DNA of 64,000 nt from Ignavibacteria bacterium (GCA_016873805.1 VGVZ01000006.1:86904-150903); one strand, 5' to 3'. Positions 33,238 through 42,988 are shown, numbered from the stretch's first letter. Notes: generated by a model not told the origin, from the letters alone. Numbers and translations: made by a program.

Positions 33238-33442
33238 TCAATAAAGGTACACCGTTGTTGTCCTTTTGTCACAACCTTTCTCAATCCGTTTTGCGCGAGT
33301 GAAGTAGCACCCGCGGCAGCGATACGGAAGTCAAGTCCAATGATATTCCCTGAGACTGGACTACCAAGGGCACATCTGGCAACTGTACACCGATTCATCC
33401 GCCGGTAGCGGATGCGAAACACTCATTGAAAGGAATTGTTCC
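33238..33442 (+). promoter_or_regulatory. Long 5' leader of the cold-shock mRNA with hairpins and anti-Shine-Dalgarno segments
   Basis: The leader contains a 7-bp hairpin CATCCGC/GCGGATG (33396-33402 with 33408-33414) just upstream of the ribosome site AAAGGAA (33429-33435). Two earlier segments are complementary to that site: TCCTTT (33261-33266) and CCTTTC (33275-33280). Temperature-dependent refolding is known for cspA leaders; applying it here is inference. Confidence 0.45.
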
Positions 33443-33643
33443 ATGGAGAAAGGAACAGTGAAGTGGTTCAACAAGACCAAAGGATTTGGTTTCATCACCC
33501 GCCCGGGTGGCGAAGATGTCTTCGTGCACTACAAGGCGATTGAAGGAAACGGCTTCAAGAACCTCGAAGAGGGCGAAGCTGTCGAATTCGAGGTCGAGCG
33601 CGGTCCGAAGGGATTCCAGGCGACCAAAGTCGTAAAAATATAG
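33443..33643 (+). CDS. Cold-shock protein, CspA family
   Basis: A 66-residue single cold-shock domain that binds single-stranded RNA/DNA and acts as an RNA chaperone. Both motifs are intact: RNP1 KGFGFI and RNP2 DVFVHY, after the typical [14 protein letters not shown] start. AAAGGAA lies 7 nt before the ATG. It is monocistronic, with its own promoter, long leader and terminator, which suggests strong, possibly temperature-controlled expression. Confidence 0.97.
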   Translation: MEKGTVKWFNKTKGFGFITRPGGEDVFVHYKAIEGNGFKNLEEGEAVEFEVERGPKGFQATKVVKI

Positions 33644-33660
33644 TACGACAAAAACGCAAA

Positions 33661-33691
33661 AAGCCCGATCCGGTTCTTCCGGGTCGGGCTT
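33661..33691. terminator. Bidirectional terminator between the cold-shock gene and the DUF5723-like gene
   Basis: A 13-bp stem with one G-T pair (AAGCCCGATCCGG, 33661-33673, with 33679-33691) and a 5-nt loop. A-rich sequence precedes it and T-rich sequence follows, so it can serve the plus-strand cold-shock gene and the minus-strand gene ending at 33718. Confidence 0.85.
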
Positions 33692-33717
33692 TCTCGTTGT
33701 ACAACCGTACTGCCAGA

Positions 33718-35121
33718 TCAGAATCGCATACTCATGCCGGCAGCGATGGAGAGCATGTCGTAGCTGTGCGGGGAGAACAACATTCCGGCATTTTCCGTCC
33801 CAACGTCGAGAGTCACGTTGGTCAAATCGAGACTGAATCCGGCACTCCATCGAAATCCGTCCTTTCCGCCGAGTGAGATGCCCGTACGAACGGGAAGAAA
33901 GGGGATCAACCGGTGCTCGATCCCCAGCGCGAAACGCGGCCGCGTCGTATTTCCCATCGACGAATTCAATCCCTGTGTATAGCCCAACGCCACAGAAAAA
34001 CTCCCCAATACCCGCCTGACACCGCTCACCGAATCCGAGTCGAACATCACGCCGACCCTCAACACGGTCGGAAGATCCGTCGAAAACACAGATCCCTTTC
34101 TATTCTTTCCTTTGAAGGCCTGTTCGACGCTGTCTTCATTCACTTCTTCGAACGGATCTTCAATGGTGAGATTGTACGATCCGTAGGTCTCAACAACATT
34201 CCGACTCCATTCAATCGATCCATAGTCGGTGATGCTGCCATGGATGGAGAAGCTCCCGTAGTGTGCCACGTACCCCAGGTCCACCCCGACACCCGTTCCT
34301 GCAGGTTCCGGAAAGAACGAGAATCCCGGGTCGCGTTCCTCGTGCAAGAGATCGATACCCGATCGTTTCGTCAGGTAGTCGAATACGAGGGATGCCCGAT
34401 ACTGGTTTGTCCCTATCCGTTCGTTGGCGATCGAGGCATTGTAGCGTTCGGTGAGGAATGCCCCGTATCCGCGCAGAAGTTTGACACTCAGTCCGACGAG
34501 AATATCTTTGGGGTATTTGAGTTTCAGCGGAAGCCGCATGGCATACGAGAGGTTGTACTCACGCCACCAGTACGCCGAAACATTCGTCTCGTTGAACACG
34601 TAGCTCGAGCCTGTGGAATCCAGTCCGAAGAGGAAGAGTCGGGCAAAATCGCGAGACACATCCACCCGTCCGACCATCCGTTCTCTCGTGGTAAAGCCCA
34701 ATGCAAACGTTTGCGTTCTGACCCCGAATCCCAACACATCGTACTCGACATCAATCTTTGTCGCCGCTGATCCGTCAGGGAAGGCATCAAGAATCTTTTC
34801 CTTGTCTGCGGAAGTCAGGTACTTTGGTGCCCTTCCCCCAGAGCCATCCGGCACGCCTGTGAAATAGTTGTTGTAGATTTCGTATGAGAGAAGATTTGAG
34901 CTGGCATTCACACCCACCGAGAAGAGACCGAACGATACCGATCCTCTTTCCGGAATGGCCAAATTGGCAGGGTTGATGCCCAGCGCGTGGAATCCCCTGG
35001 CTGTTTCATTCCCCGTCCGCGCCATCCCGACGCCACGGACGTTCGAGCGATCACCCCCGTAGGCAAGACCGACGAGAATTGCCGCAGCGATAATCAGAAC
35101 GGTATGTCGGGAAGAATTCAT
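33718..35121 (-). CDS. Outer-membrane beta-barrel-like protein (DUF5723-like)
   Basis: A 467-residue exported protein with a signal peptide (TVLIIAAAILVGLAYGG) and the family-typical mature start GMARTGNETARGFHALGINP. The rest alternates hydrophobic and polar residues with aromatic girdles (LFLFGLDSTGSSYVFN; FALGFTTRERMV) and ends in AGMSMRF, a terminal Phe as expected for an outer-membrane barrel. Function is unknown. It starts one base after the upstream lipoprotein stop, so the two are a tightly coupled pair and probably work together. Confidence 0.8.
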   Translation of the reverse strand: MNSSRHTVLIIAAAILVGLAYGGDRSNVRGVGMARTGNETARGFHALGINPANLAIPERGSVSFGLFSVGVNASSNLLSYEIYNNYFTGVPDGSGGRAPKYLTSADKEKILDAFPDGSAATKIDVEYDVLGFGVRTQTFALGFTTRERMVGRVDVSRDFARLFLFGLDSTGSSYVFNETNVSAYWWREYNLSYAMRLPLKLKYPKDILVGLSVKLLRGYGAFLTERYNASIANERIGTNQYRASLVFDYLTKRSGIDLLHEERDPGFSFFPEPAGTGVGVDLGYVAHYGSFSIHGSITDYGSIEWSRNVVETYGSYNLTIEDPFEEVNEDSVEQAFKGKNRKGSVFSTDLPTVLRVGVMFDSDSVSGVRRVLGSFSVALGYTQGLNSSMGNTTRPRFALGIEHRLIPFLPVRTGISLGGKDGFRWSAGFSLDLTNVTLDVGTENAGMLFSPHSYDMLSIAAGMSMRF

Positions 35122-35122
35122 C

Positions 35123-37255
35123 TTACTGTCGGTTCACCGTGTAGACGGTATTGGCTGAGGCCCGGATACGGATGAAATCCGTGCTTCGGAACTTCACCGG
35201 TATCTTGCCCCCGCCTGAGGTCTCGAGTTCGAACTTGAACCAGAGGAGATCAGCGTCGTTCACCAGATTCATTTCACTCCCGGTCAGGCTGATCGCGAAC
35301 GCGCTCTTGCGGGAGCTCACGGTCACGCCATTCTGGTCCACCGTGCTCGACAGGATCGTCTCCGTTCTGTTTTGCGGTATCCACAGGAGCGTGTCCTTCC
35401 GTCCCTGAGGACCCGAGCGGAGGAACGCGGAGCGGAAGCGCATCTGAAGAGGCAGACCGTTATCCACTTCGATGTACATCGTTCCCTTGAGAATCGATTT
35501 CGTAACGTCGCGTGGAAACTTTTCTTCATCACCAATATCGACGGTATCCACAAGCTCGCCGCCGGCAATGCCGATCTTCAGCGGGAATCGCATATCAATA
35601 TCGGTATACAATTTCGTCGTGTCCCAGATTGTCTGCAGACCAAGCGGAGTGTTGTAGACATCGGGAGGATTCAGCAGCACCGTGCCTCGGACAAAGAACG
35701 AATCGGGGAGATTCGGAACGAATTTCTGGATGAACGACTCCAGACCCGAGCTCCGATCAAGCACAATCTGCGTGATTTTGCCGGATGCAGGATAGAATCG
35801 TTTCTGAAAACTTCCGACGGGCGCCGGCACCGCGAGAGAATCCGTTCTCGCTACTCCCCCATCATACTTCTTGGCAATCAGATAGAGGTTATAGTCTGCG
35901 GGAAAACCGCCGGTCATTCGCACACCGAGCGTCATCTTCAGCGAATCGAAGGTGAGTTCCCCTTTGAATTTCTTGTACGCCTCTCCGAGATTGAGGCGAT
36001 AGGCACTCGAGCTGATGCTCAGGAGCGTTGGCTTGATCCTGCCGGTGACACTTTCAACAACGAAGGGCACACCGGGCCGGATTTCTGCTCGCACCTTATC
36101 GGAACTCCGTAATTCTCTGAAATCCTGTGATTCAATTGTTTCGATCCCCACCGAAAAGGTGAGCAGAGTGCCAACGGTCGAGCCGGCAGCCACCATGCGA
36201 TATTCGCGGGCGCTGATCGGCACGATGAGGGTTCCTCTTCCGTTGAACGTGTGACGAATTGTGAGACTCTCACCCGACACGCGGTGACGAATCTCATTGA
36301 ACTTGAGCGAAACCGTCACCTGAACATCGATGTCATTCTGGAATACCGCATTCAGTGATCCGTCTTTGAAGGTGGCAACCTGGATCGAGAGTGAATCATC
36401 AACTACAAAGACCGAATCGACAACGCTGAAGACGGATTGGCGAGGCACCCGCGCACGGGCCGCCCGCACCGATGTGCCAACGAATGAAAGCGAAAATTCC
36501 AGACCATCACTTTGCTGGACAAGAACTGGATTGGATGACCCCGGCGTCTGAATTCGGGTCGAAAGGACTCGCAGCAGGTTCTGCATCCGGATGCCTGCGA
36601 CGCTGACCGCAAGTTGGCGCGATTCACCGGGCTGGAATTGCTGGACACCGAAGATGAAGCGGGCTACTTCGGACGTATCGACGGGCAAACTTGTTCGAGC
36701 GTTCCTGATGATGATCGGATCCGGGAAGGTCACAACGACCGGAAGACGATTACGCACCTCCAACGCCAACGTTCCGGAAGCGAATTCCACATATTCAAAT
36801 GACGAGATCGGAGGATAGTCGCTCGCAGGCAATGTGTAGGTTGCCGGAGGGATCGGAATGGGAACCGGCAGAGGATCACTCCCCGTGATTTGCTTGTAGC
36901 TGAAGGCGGCATTCAAAGAGCCGGGGGATTCAACTTGGAACGTGCCGAGTTCCAGCTCCTGCGCGGACGCCCGGGGATGAGCGGCGATCTCATCGATCCC
37001 GACGGGTTCGACCGGGCTTCGATACTCGTACGAGTATCCGCTCGTTCCCGTGGGGAGATCACGCCGAATCAGTGTGTCCTTGACAAACTCATCGAAGTAT
37101 TTCGTTCTATTGACGAGCGGAACGCTCAGCTGGATGTCCGTTGTCGGGAGAACAGGTTCTTGCGGTATCTCGGTGCATTGGAGGAACGCGATCGAGAGTA
37201 GTGCGGGGAGAAGAAACAGGGTGAGAGATTGTCGGCGCAGTCGAAATTTCCTCAT
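35123..37255 (-). CDS. Large exported lipoprotein, function unknown
   Basis: 710 residues starting at the ATG at 37255 (MRKFRLRRQSLTLFLLPALL), with a lipoprotein-type signal ending AFLQC. The mature protein is beta-rich with repeated Val/Thr-rich strand patterns (VTVSLKFNEIRHRVSGESLT; LPDSFFVRGTVLLNPPDV) and no family I recognise. A longer frame upstream to 37375 overlaps the uvrC end and lacks a signal, so the later start is preferred. It is coupled to the barrel-like gene (1-nt gap), suggesting a cell-surface pair. Confidence 0.8.
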   Translation of the reverse strand: MRKFRLRRQSLTLFLLPALLSIAFLQCTEIPQEPVLPTTDIQLSVPLVNRTKYFDEFVKDTLIRRDLPTGTSGYSYEYRSPVEPVGIDEIAAHPRASAQELELGTFQVESPGSLNAAFSYKQITGSDPLPVPIPIPPATYTLPASDYPPISSFEYVEFASGTLALEVRNRLPVVVTFPDPIIIRNARTSLPVDTSEVARFIFGVQQFQPGESRQLAVSVAGIRMQNLLRVLSTRIQTPGSSNPVLVQQSDGLEFSLSFVGTSVRAARARVPRQSVFSVVDSVFVVDDSLSIQVATFKDGSLNAVFQNDIDVQVTVSLKFNEIRHRVSGESLTIRHTFNGRGTLIVPISAREYRMVAAGSTVGTLLTFSVGIETIESQDFRELRSSDKVRAEIRPGVPFVVESVTGRIKPTLLSISSSAYRLNLGEAYKKFKGELTFDSLKMTLGVRMTGGFPADYNLYLIAKKYDGGVARTDSLAVPAPVGSFQKRFYPASGKITQIVLDRSSGLESFIQKFVPNLPDSFFVRGTVLLNPPDVYNTPLGLQTIWDTTKLYTDIDMRFPLKIGIAGGELVDTVDIGDEEKFPRDVTKSILKGTMYIEVDNGLPLQMRFRSAFLRSGPQGRKDTLLWIPQNRTETILSSTVDQNGVTVSSRKSAFAISLTGSEMNLVNDADLLWFKFELETSGGGKIPVKFRSTDFIRIRASANTVYTVNRQ

Positions 37256-37311
37256 GGAATCGAAGACGAATGCGAGATTGGTGCGTAAGGTATCAAGAGA
37301 GATTCTCTCAG

Positions 37312-39210
37312 TCAAGTGCCTCGCGTGACGGCGGACTCGCCCGGGCTGTGGCTGTAGTAATCTTTGATCTGGCACGCTGTTTTGTATCCAACGATCTCCG
37401 CGAGTTGCTCTTCCGTCGCGAATTTGATCCCTTGCACCGACCCAAAGGCTTCGAGTAGCTCCTTCGTGCGCTTTTCCCCAATCCCCTTGATCAAATCAAG
37501 TTCAGATTCAAGGACTCTTCGTGACCGGACCATTCGATGATACGCAACAGCGACACGGTGCGCTTCGTTCCGGATCTGCTGGAGAAGCCGAAGGCCTGAT
37601 GATGTTCGGGGAATTGGATGGGGATCAGCGCCCCCCGGGAGGAATACTTCTTCGAGGCGTTTTGCCAGACCGATGATCGCCATGTCTGCGATGCCAAGCT
37701 GACGGAGCACTTCAACGGCGCTCGAGAGCTGACCTTTGCCGCCATCGATCACAACAAGATCGGGCAGCGGCACCTGCGCGTCGAGGAGTCGCCGATAACG
37801 ACGTTCGACGACCTCCCGAAGACTTGCGAAGTCATCCGGGCCGCTGACGGTTCTGATCTTGTATCGTCGATACTCGCCTTTCTTCGGCTTGCCATCGATG
37901 AAGACGATCATCGACGCGACGGTATCGGAGCCCTGAATATTCGAAACGTCGAAGCATTCCATCCGCCGCGGCGGAACTGCGAGGCGCAGATCGCGCTGGA
38001 GAGCCCGCACAGAATTCGGGACAAAATCGCCTCGCTTCATCTTCTGAATCAAGAGCTCCTCGAGCAGATATGTCGCATTGCTTTGCACCAGGCCGATGAG
38101 CTTGGTCCGTTGGCCGCCTTTGGGCGTCTCAATCCTCACGCGCTCATTGCGTTTCTGCGTCAACCATTCTTCCATCACTTCCGTGCTCTCCGGTGGAGTC
38201 GAAAGGGTGAGTTCCGGAGGAATATCGTCGTTCTCGAGGTAGAATCGCTTGATCACAGCTTCCATGAGTTCCGAACGGTCAATCTCACTTGCTTGGCGCA
38301 TATAGTAGTGATGCCTCCCGAGGACTTTTCCCTCCCGCACTTTGAATATCACCCCGCAGGCATCGTCATCCTTGACGTCGACGGCTATCACATCCCGATT
38401 CGCGCCCTCGGGATCCACGACTTTTTGTCGTGATCGGTAAACCTCGAGCGCCCTGATGCGATCTCTGATTTCGGCGGCCTCCTCAAATCGCATGTTCTGG
38501 GCATGTGCATCCATTTCCCTTGCCAGTCGCTCCACGACAGTGGCAGTCTTCCCTCGAAGAACATCGGCAGCCTGGGCAATCATTTCACCATAATGATCCC
38601 TCGTTTCGTACCCCTCACATCCCCCGGCGCACTTCTTGATGTGATAGTCGAGGCATACCTTAAACTTCTTTTTCCGGATCGCCTCGTCCGTCAAGTCATA
38701 GTTGCAGCTTCGGATCATGAAAATATCACGGATCGTCTTCAACGCGTAACGGACTGTCTTGACATCCGTGTATGGACCGAAGTATCTCGATCCGTCTCTC
38801 ACGATCCTCCTCGTCACGAACACACGGGGAAACGGTTCATTCGTGATGACGATGTACGGATAGCTCTTGTCATCTTTCAAATCAACATTGTATCGAGGCT
38901 TCAGTTTCTTGATCAGGTTTGCCTCGAGGATCAGCGCCTCTACTTCAGAATCGGTGATGATTGTTTCGAGATCGGCAATTTTTGAGATAAGGGTTTCGAC
39001 GCGGGGATGTTGAGGACGGGAGGATTGGAAATACTGGCGGACACGCGCTCTCAGGTTCTGCGCCTTGCCGACATAGAGTACCTTACCGGCTGCGTTTTTG
39101 AATTGGTAGACACCGGGGCCGGTCGAGAGGGAGTCGAGTTTCTCCCGGAGCGTAGACTCGCCGGAAGAGAATTCGACTTGACGATCACTATCATTGTTCT
39201 TCTTCGGCAT
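37312..39210 (-). CDS. uvrC: Excinuclease ABC subunit C
   Basis: Makes both incisions in nucleotide-excision repair after UvrAB damage loading. The 632-residue protein shows the N-terminal GIY-YIG nuclease (GPGVYQFKNAAGKVLYVGKA), a cysteine-bearing segment (KKCAGGCEGYETRDHYGEMI), a UVR motif near MRFEEAAEIRDRI, the RNase H-like C-terminal nuclease (MECFDVSNIQGSDTVASMIV; LVVIDGGKGQLSSA) and a terminal helix-hairpin-helix region (LIKGIGEKRTKELLEAFGSV). I start at the ATG at 39210; its frame overlaps the mce stop by 20 nt. Confidence 0.96.
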   Translation of the reverse strand: MPKKNNDSDRQVEFSSGESTLREKLDSLSTGPGVYQFKNAAGKVLYVGKAQNLRARVRQYFQSSRPQHPRVETLISKIADLETIITDSEVEALILEANLIKKLKPRYNVDLKDDKSYPYIVITNEPFPRVFVTRRIVRDGSRYFGPYTDVKTVRYALKTIRDIFMIRSCNYDLTDEAIRKKKFKVCLDYHIKKCAGGCEGYETRDHYGEMIAQAADVLRGKTATVVERLAREMDAHAQNMRFEEAAEIRDRIRALEVYRSRQKVVDPEGANRDVIAVDVKDDDACGVIFKVREGKVLGRHHYYMRQASEIDRSELMEAVIKRFYLENDDIPPELTLSTPPESTEVMEEWLTQKRNERVRIETPKGGQRTKLIGLVQSNATYLLEELLIQKMKRGDFVPNSVRALQRDLRLAVPPRRMECFDVSNIQGSDTVASMIVFIDGKPKKGEYRRYKIRTVSGPDDFASLREVVERRYRRLLDAQVPLPDLVVIDGGKGQLSSAVEVLRQLGIADMAIIGLAKRLEEVFLPGGADPHPIPRTSSGLRLLQQIRNEAHRVAVAYHRMVRSRRVLESELDLIKGIGEKRTKELLEAFGSVQGIKFATEEQLAEIVGYKTACQIKDYYSHSPGESAVTRGT

Positions 39211-39613
39211 CGACGACTTTTTCGAGAAGCTCAATCAGAACGCCGTTTGTGGACTTCGGATGCAGGAATGCGACACGACATCGATCTGCTCCCATTCTCG
39301 GAATCTCATCAATTATTACAAAACCCATGCTCCGGAGACGGGTCAGCTCGGCGCCGATGTCATCGACCTCCAACGCGATGTGGTGAATCCCCTCGCCTCG
39401 CTTATCGAGGAACTTTGCCACGGGTGAATCTGGACTCATTGCTTCCAGCAGTTCGATCGTGGTCAATCCTGCCGCGATCATGGCCGTCCGAACCTTCTGT
39501 GAGACCACCTCTTCCTGGTGTCCAACGGTCGAGTCAAGGAGCTTCTGAAACAGATCAATCGATGCGGATAAGTCTTTGACAGCGATGCCGATATGTGCAA
39601 TCTGCTTAATCAT
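39191..39613 (-). CDS. mce: Methylmalonyl-CoA epimerase
   Basis: Interconverts (R)- and (S)-methylmalonyl-CoA in propionate metabolism. The 140-residue vicinal-oxygen-chelate protein carries metal ligands in IAHIGIAV, GIHHIALEV and GVLIELLE, and the conserved MGFVIIDE and GADRCRVAFLHPKSTNGV segments. The 3' end overlaps uvrC. Methylmalonyl-CoA mutase is not in the window. Confidence 0.94.
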   Translation of the reverse strand: MIKQIAHIGIAVKDLSASIDLFQKLLDSTVGHQEEVVSQKVRTAMIAAGLTTIELLEAMSPDSPVAKFLDKRGEGIHHIALEVDDIGAELTRLRSMGFVIIDEIPRMGADRCRVAFLHPKSTNGVLIELLEKVVDAEEEQ

Positions 39614-39643
39614 GTTTGAGGTCCTAATTGATACGATCGATGT

Positions 39644-40576
39644 TCAATGCGGGGACTTGTCGGGCGAGTCCAATAGGATTGCCTTTCCACGCCGGAGAAC
39701 ATTCAAAGCTTCCCGGGAGTTTGCAGATAGAATTCCCAGGAGCACGAGCGACGATCCGGCAAAGATTTCCGGCGGAAGCCGTTCCGCCAGGAGCACGGCC
39801 CCAGAGATGATCGCGATGATAGGGGTGACGAACGCGATAAGGGACAACAGCACCGCCTCTACCCTTTTCAGCAGCCAGTAATATGTGGCAAAGGTCATCA
39901 CAGATCCGAACAGCGCAAGATAGAGCGTTGAGAGGATCGCTTTTTCATCGAAGCGTGCGCCGCTGTAGTCTTCGACAAGAAGACTGAAGATGCCCATTGT
40001 GACTCCGCCGATCATCATCCCGGAAAACGCGATGACCATCGCAGGGTAATCCTGCCCGTATTTCTTCGTTGCGACAGTCATGAACGCCTGCAGAAACGCG
40101 CTGAGAACGATCGCACCCATCCCGAGGAATACGTACTCGCCTTGAATCGTAATCTCGCTCGCGAAGATCACATAGATCCCAATGAAGCCGAGTCCGCTGC
40201 CGACCCATTTCATCAGATTCACATGTTCGGCAGGCAGAAAGAAATGGGAGAACACCGCGACCCAAAGCGGAAACGTCGCAAACAGAATCGATGCCAGCCC
40301 CGATTCAATATATTGCTGACCCCAATACACCAGCGCAAACGGAACACTGAACGAGAACAGGCCAAGTGGAATGATCAACCGCAGAAACCGTCGGTCCCGA
40401 GGGAACGGAACGTTGCGCAAGCGAACCAGTGTTCCCAGCACCAGGGCTGCGAGGACGAAGCGCATCGTCGCCGCAAGGAACGGAGGGATTGAATCGAGCC
40501 CGATCTTGATCGCCAGCCACGTCGTTCCCCAGATCACAGAAATCATGACAAGGGGGGACACCACCCTCGTCTTCAT
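39644..40576 (-). CDS. EamA/DMT-family transporter
   Basis: A 310-residue inner-membrane protein with ten hydrophobic helices in two EamA halves, starting VSPLVMISVIWGTTWLAIKI, with the second half around VFLGMGAIVLSAFLQAFMTV and ending VLLGILSANSREAL. Substrates in this superfamily range over amino acids, metabolites and drugs, so none is assigned. Its start overlaps the stop of the DUF1015 gene by 4 nt (ATGA), suggesting translational coupling. Confidence 0.9.
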   Translation of the reverse strand: MKTRVVSPLVMISVIWGTTWLAIKIGLDSIPPFLAATMRFVLAALVLGTLVRLRNVPFPRDRRFLRLIIPLGLFSFSVPFALVYWGQQYIESGLASILFATFPLWVAVFSHFFLPAEHVNLMKWVGSGLGFIGIYVIFASEITIQGEYVFLGMGAIVLSAFLQAFMTVATKKYGQDYPAMVIAFSGMMIGGVTMGIFSLLVEDYSGARFDEKAILSTLYLALFGSVMTFATYYWLLKRVEAVLLSLIAFVTPIIAIISGAVLLAERLPPEIFAGSSLVLLGILSANSREALNVLRRGKAILLDSPDKSPH

Positions 40577-41874
40577 TGTCTGCTCGCTGAATTCAGATCG
40601 CTTACCATCCGGTACATGACCAGACCGGAAAGCAGCTTTGGATAGAAGTACGTCGACTTCTGGGGCATTGTTCGTCCCGATTGCGCGATCGCGAAGATCC
40701 GCTCGATATCGGGCGAGTTGAGGAGAAACGTCAATTGCGCTTCACCGCGTTCAACCATTGCGATGGCGTCTTGAGCATCGTGAACAAAGTCGATGTTCGT
40801 CCTCTCCGCCTGTGCCTCCTTCGTGATGCCGAGGATCCGCTCCAGAATCACTCCGTGAAGAATGGAAATATCAAGATCTCTGATCTGATCCGGAAGCTCG
40901 GCGCCCAGCGCCGTCTCGATGGCAGCACCGTCACCGGGGAGCAACAAGACGAAGCCTTGCGCACCATGTAATTTCATCCCTATCCCCTTTCCCTTCGCGT
41001 CTTGCATTTCCTTCCGGAGTTGATCCAGCGTCTCACAGCGATTCATGTTGAAGTACGCGGTCAACTGCTTGAGAAACACAGGCGGATCGAATCCGGCAAT
41101 CGAATGAACCACCCGGTGCGTGGGATGGACGACAAGTCCGTCACTGCTCCTGTTTGCAAAGAACATCATCACGTAATTGTAAGGTTCTTCTCCGGTATGG
41201 TGCGGATTACGCTCCCGCTTTCCCTCCCGATACGCCAGGGCCGTTTCATAGCGATGATGTCCATCTGCGATGAGGATCTCCCTGTCTGCCATTGCGTCTT
41301 GTATCGACTTCATGAGTGCCGGATTGGCGATGCGCCATATGGAGTTCACAATTCCGTCGAACACAACGCTCCGATCGGGATCCTGACGGGTGCATTCATC
41401 GAGAATCTTCTCTACACGGCAATCGGCATCCCTGTAAATGCCGAACACCTGACAGAAGTTTGCCTGGGTCGCCTCGAACAACCTCAATCGATCTGCGCGA
41501 GGTTTCGGCAGCGTCCTCTCGTGCGGCAGTACAATCTTCTTTGAATACTCTTCCAGCCGACAGAGACCGATGAATCCGGTGCGCACCACCACGTTTCCCG
41601 GCGTCTCCTCAAATCGCTGCTGAAGCACGTAGAACGACGACTCCGAATCATGGCGCAGGATCGCAAGCTCCATCCACCGGTTCAGTGTCTCTGCGGCGGA
41701 TGAATATGGATCGGAATCCCGATTGAGAATCAGGCGAATGACGTTGTGGGGATCTGTATCATAGAGCGCAGCCTGACGATCGGGCGAGATGACATCGTAA
41801 GGGGGGGCGACAACCTGTGCGAGATCTATCGCCGGGCTGTACCGCAATCCACAAAAAGGAATGACAAACGCCAA
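40573..41874 (-). CDS. DUF1015 family protein
   Basis: A 433-residue cytosolic protein matching the DUF1015 pattern: VAPPYDVISPDRQAALY near the start, NVIRLILN, HERTLPKPRADRL, and IADGHHRYETALAYR with conserved His residues. The family is widespread in anaerobes and Bacteroidota and has no established function; the conserved DGHHRYE suggests a ligand- or metal-binding site (inference). It is coupled to the EamA transporter by a 4-nt overlap and lies 71 nt after era. Confidence 0.88.
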   Translation of the reverse strand: MAFVIPFCGLRYSPAIDLAQVVAPPYDVISPDRQAALYDTDPHNVIRLILNRDSDPYSSAAETLNRWMELAILRHDSESSFYVLQQRFEETPGNVVVRTGFIGLCRLEEYSKKIVLPHERTLPKPRADRLRLFEATQANFCQVFGIYRDADCRVEKILDECTRQDPDRSVVFDGIVNSIWRIANPALMKSIQDAMADREILIADGHHRYETALAYREGKRERNPHHTGEEPYNYVMMFFANRSSDGLVVHPTHRVVHSIAGFDPPVFLKQLTAYFNMNRCETLDQLRKEMQDAKGKGIGMKLHGAQGFVLLLPGDGAAIETALGAELPDQIRDLDISILHGVILERILGITKEAQAERTNIDFVHDAQDAIAMVERGEAQLTFLLNSPDIERIFAIAQSGRTMPQKSTYFYPKLLSGLVMYRMVSDLNSASRQ

Positions 41875-41945
41875 TGCTTCCTCTCTTCTCTGTTCAGGAC
41901 AGTGCCGAACGCGTGCGAACGATCGGCCGAAGCAAACCGCAATCT

Positions 41946-42854
41946 CTAGGTGTCACCGTACCCCAATCGTTGAAGCCATTCCCTCTTCTTCCTCCATCGT
42001 TCTGCAATCTTCACGAACAGCTCCAAATACACTTCACGTCCAATGAAGCTTTCGATCTGGAGGCGGGCAGCAGAGCCGACTTTTTTCAGTGCCTCTCCCT
42101 TCCTCCCGATGAGAATCGCTTTTTGGGAACTCCGCTCGACGATAATGTCGGCGCTGATGAAGATTTTTCCGTGTTCCCGTTCTGTGTAGTCCCGTATTTC
42201 GACAGCTGTTGAATACGGAACCTCATCTCTGAATCGTTGAAATATTTCCTCTCGTATGAGTTCCGCCGCAAAGAACCGTTCCGGATGATCACTGACGATA
42301 TCGTCCGGATAGAGAGGGGGATGAACGGGAAGATACGATTTGATCGTACGGATCAGATCGTCGAGGTTCAATCCTTTGGAGGCGGAAATCGGGACAATTT
42401 CTCGGAACACGTCGAGCCGATTCATCGAATCGATGATTGGCAGGATATGGAGTTTCGGCACGGTATCGATCTTGTTGACGATGAGCAGGATCGGCTTCGT
42501 TGGGAATCGATTGATGACGCGTTCCGCAATGATGGAGCGGAGTTCAGTGCCGGTTGAGACCTCAATCAGAAGGAGGATCACGTCTGCGTCGGAGAGGGCG
42601 ATTTCCGCGGATCGAACCATACTCTGCTGAAGCAGATACTTCGGTTCCAGGAGTCCGGGAGTATCGAGGAAGACAATCTGCGCGTCCGATTCGCTCAGGA
42701 TTCCCCGCACTCGTTGACGTGTGGTCTGCGGTTTCGTCGTCACGATCGACAGTTTTTGCTGGAGCAGGGAATTGAGCAGTGTCGATTTCCCGACATTCGG
42801 TTCACCGACAATCGCGACATACCCGGAGCGATATGGAGTTTGATTCTCCGTCAT
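41946..42854 (-). CDS. era: GTPase Era
   Basis: A ribosome-associated GTPase needed for 16S rRNA maturation and 30S assembly. The 302 residues show the G1 loop GEPNVGKST, the switch region TTRQRVRGI, G3 DTPG, G4 NKID and G5 SASKG, followed by a KH RNA-binding domain (AILIGRKGEALKKVGSAARL). The length is normal. A 134-nt gap with no visible gene separates it from the PII gene upstream. Confidence 0.97.
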   Translation of the reverse strand: MTENQTPYRSGYVAIVGEPNVGKSTLLNSLLQQKLSIVTTKPQTTRQRVRGILSESDAQIVFLDTPGLLEPKYLLQQSMVRSAEIALSDADVILLLIEVSTGTELRSIIAERVINRFPTKPILLIVNKIDTVPKLHILPIIDSMNRLDVFREIVPISASKGLNLDDLIRTIKSYLPVHPPLYPDDIVSDHPERFFAAELIREEIFQRFRDEVPYSTAVEIRDYTEREHGKIFISADIIVERSSQKAILIGRKGEALKKVGSAARLQIESFIGREVYLELFVKIAERWRKKREWLQRLGYGDT

Positions 42855-42988
42855 CGGAAATGAAAAAAGCGTTCATCAGGAACCGGCTGGTGCCTGCGAC
42901 ACGCATCGTTTGCGCGGAACGTGGTGGCGCGGCAACGGCCAATTCGGCATCGGAACGCCTTGCGGTGAGGAGTTCGAGAATGTGGAAA

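Larger units (their letters stand above)
33032..33442. other. Divergent control region between tRNA-Val and the cold-shock gene
   Basis: This 411-nt gap holds a leader of about 75 nt for tRNA-Val, its minus-strand promoter (33115-33143), the plus-strand cold-shock promoter (33203-33231) and the long untranslated leader of the cold-shock mRNA. No additional gene is seen. Confidence 0.7.
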
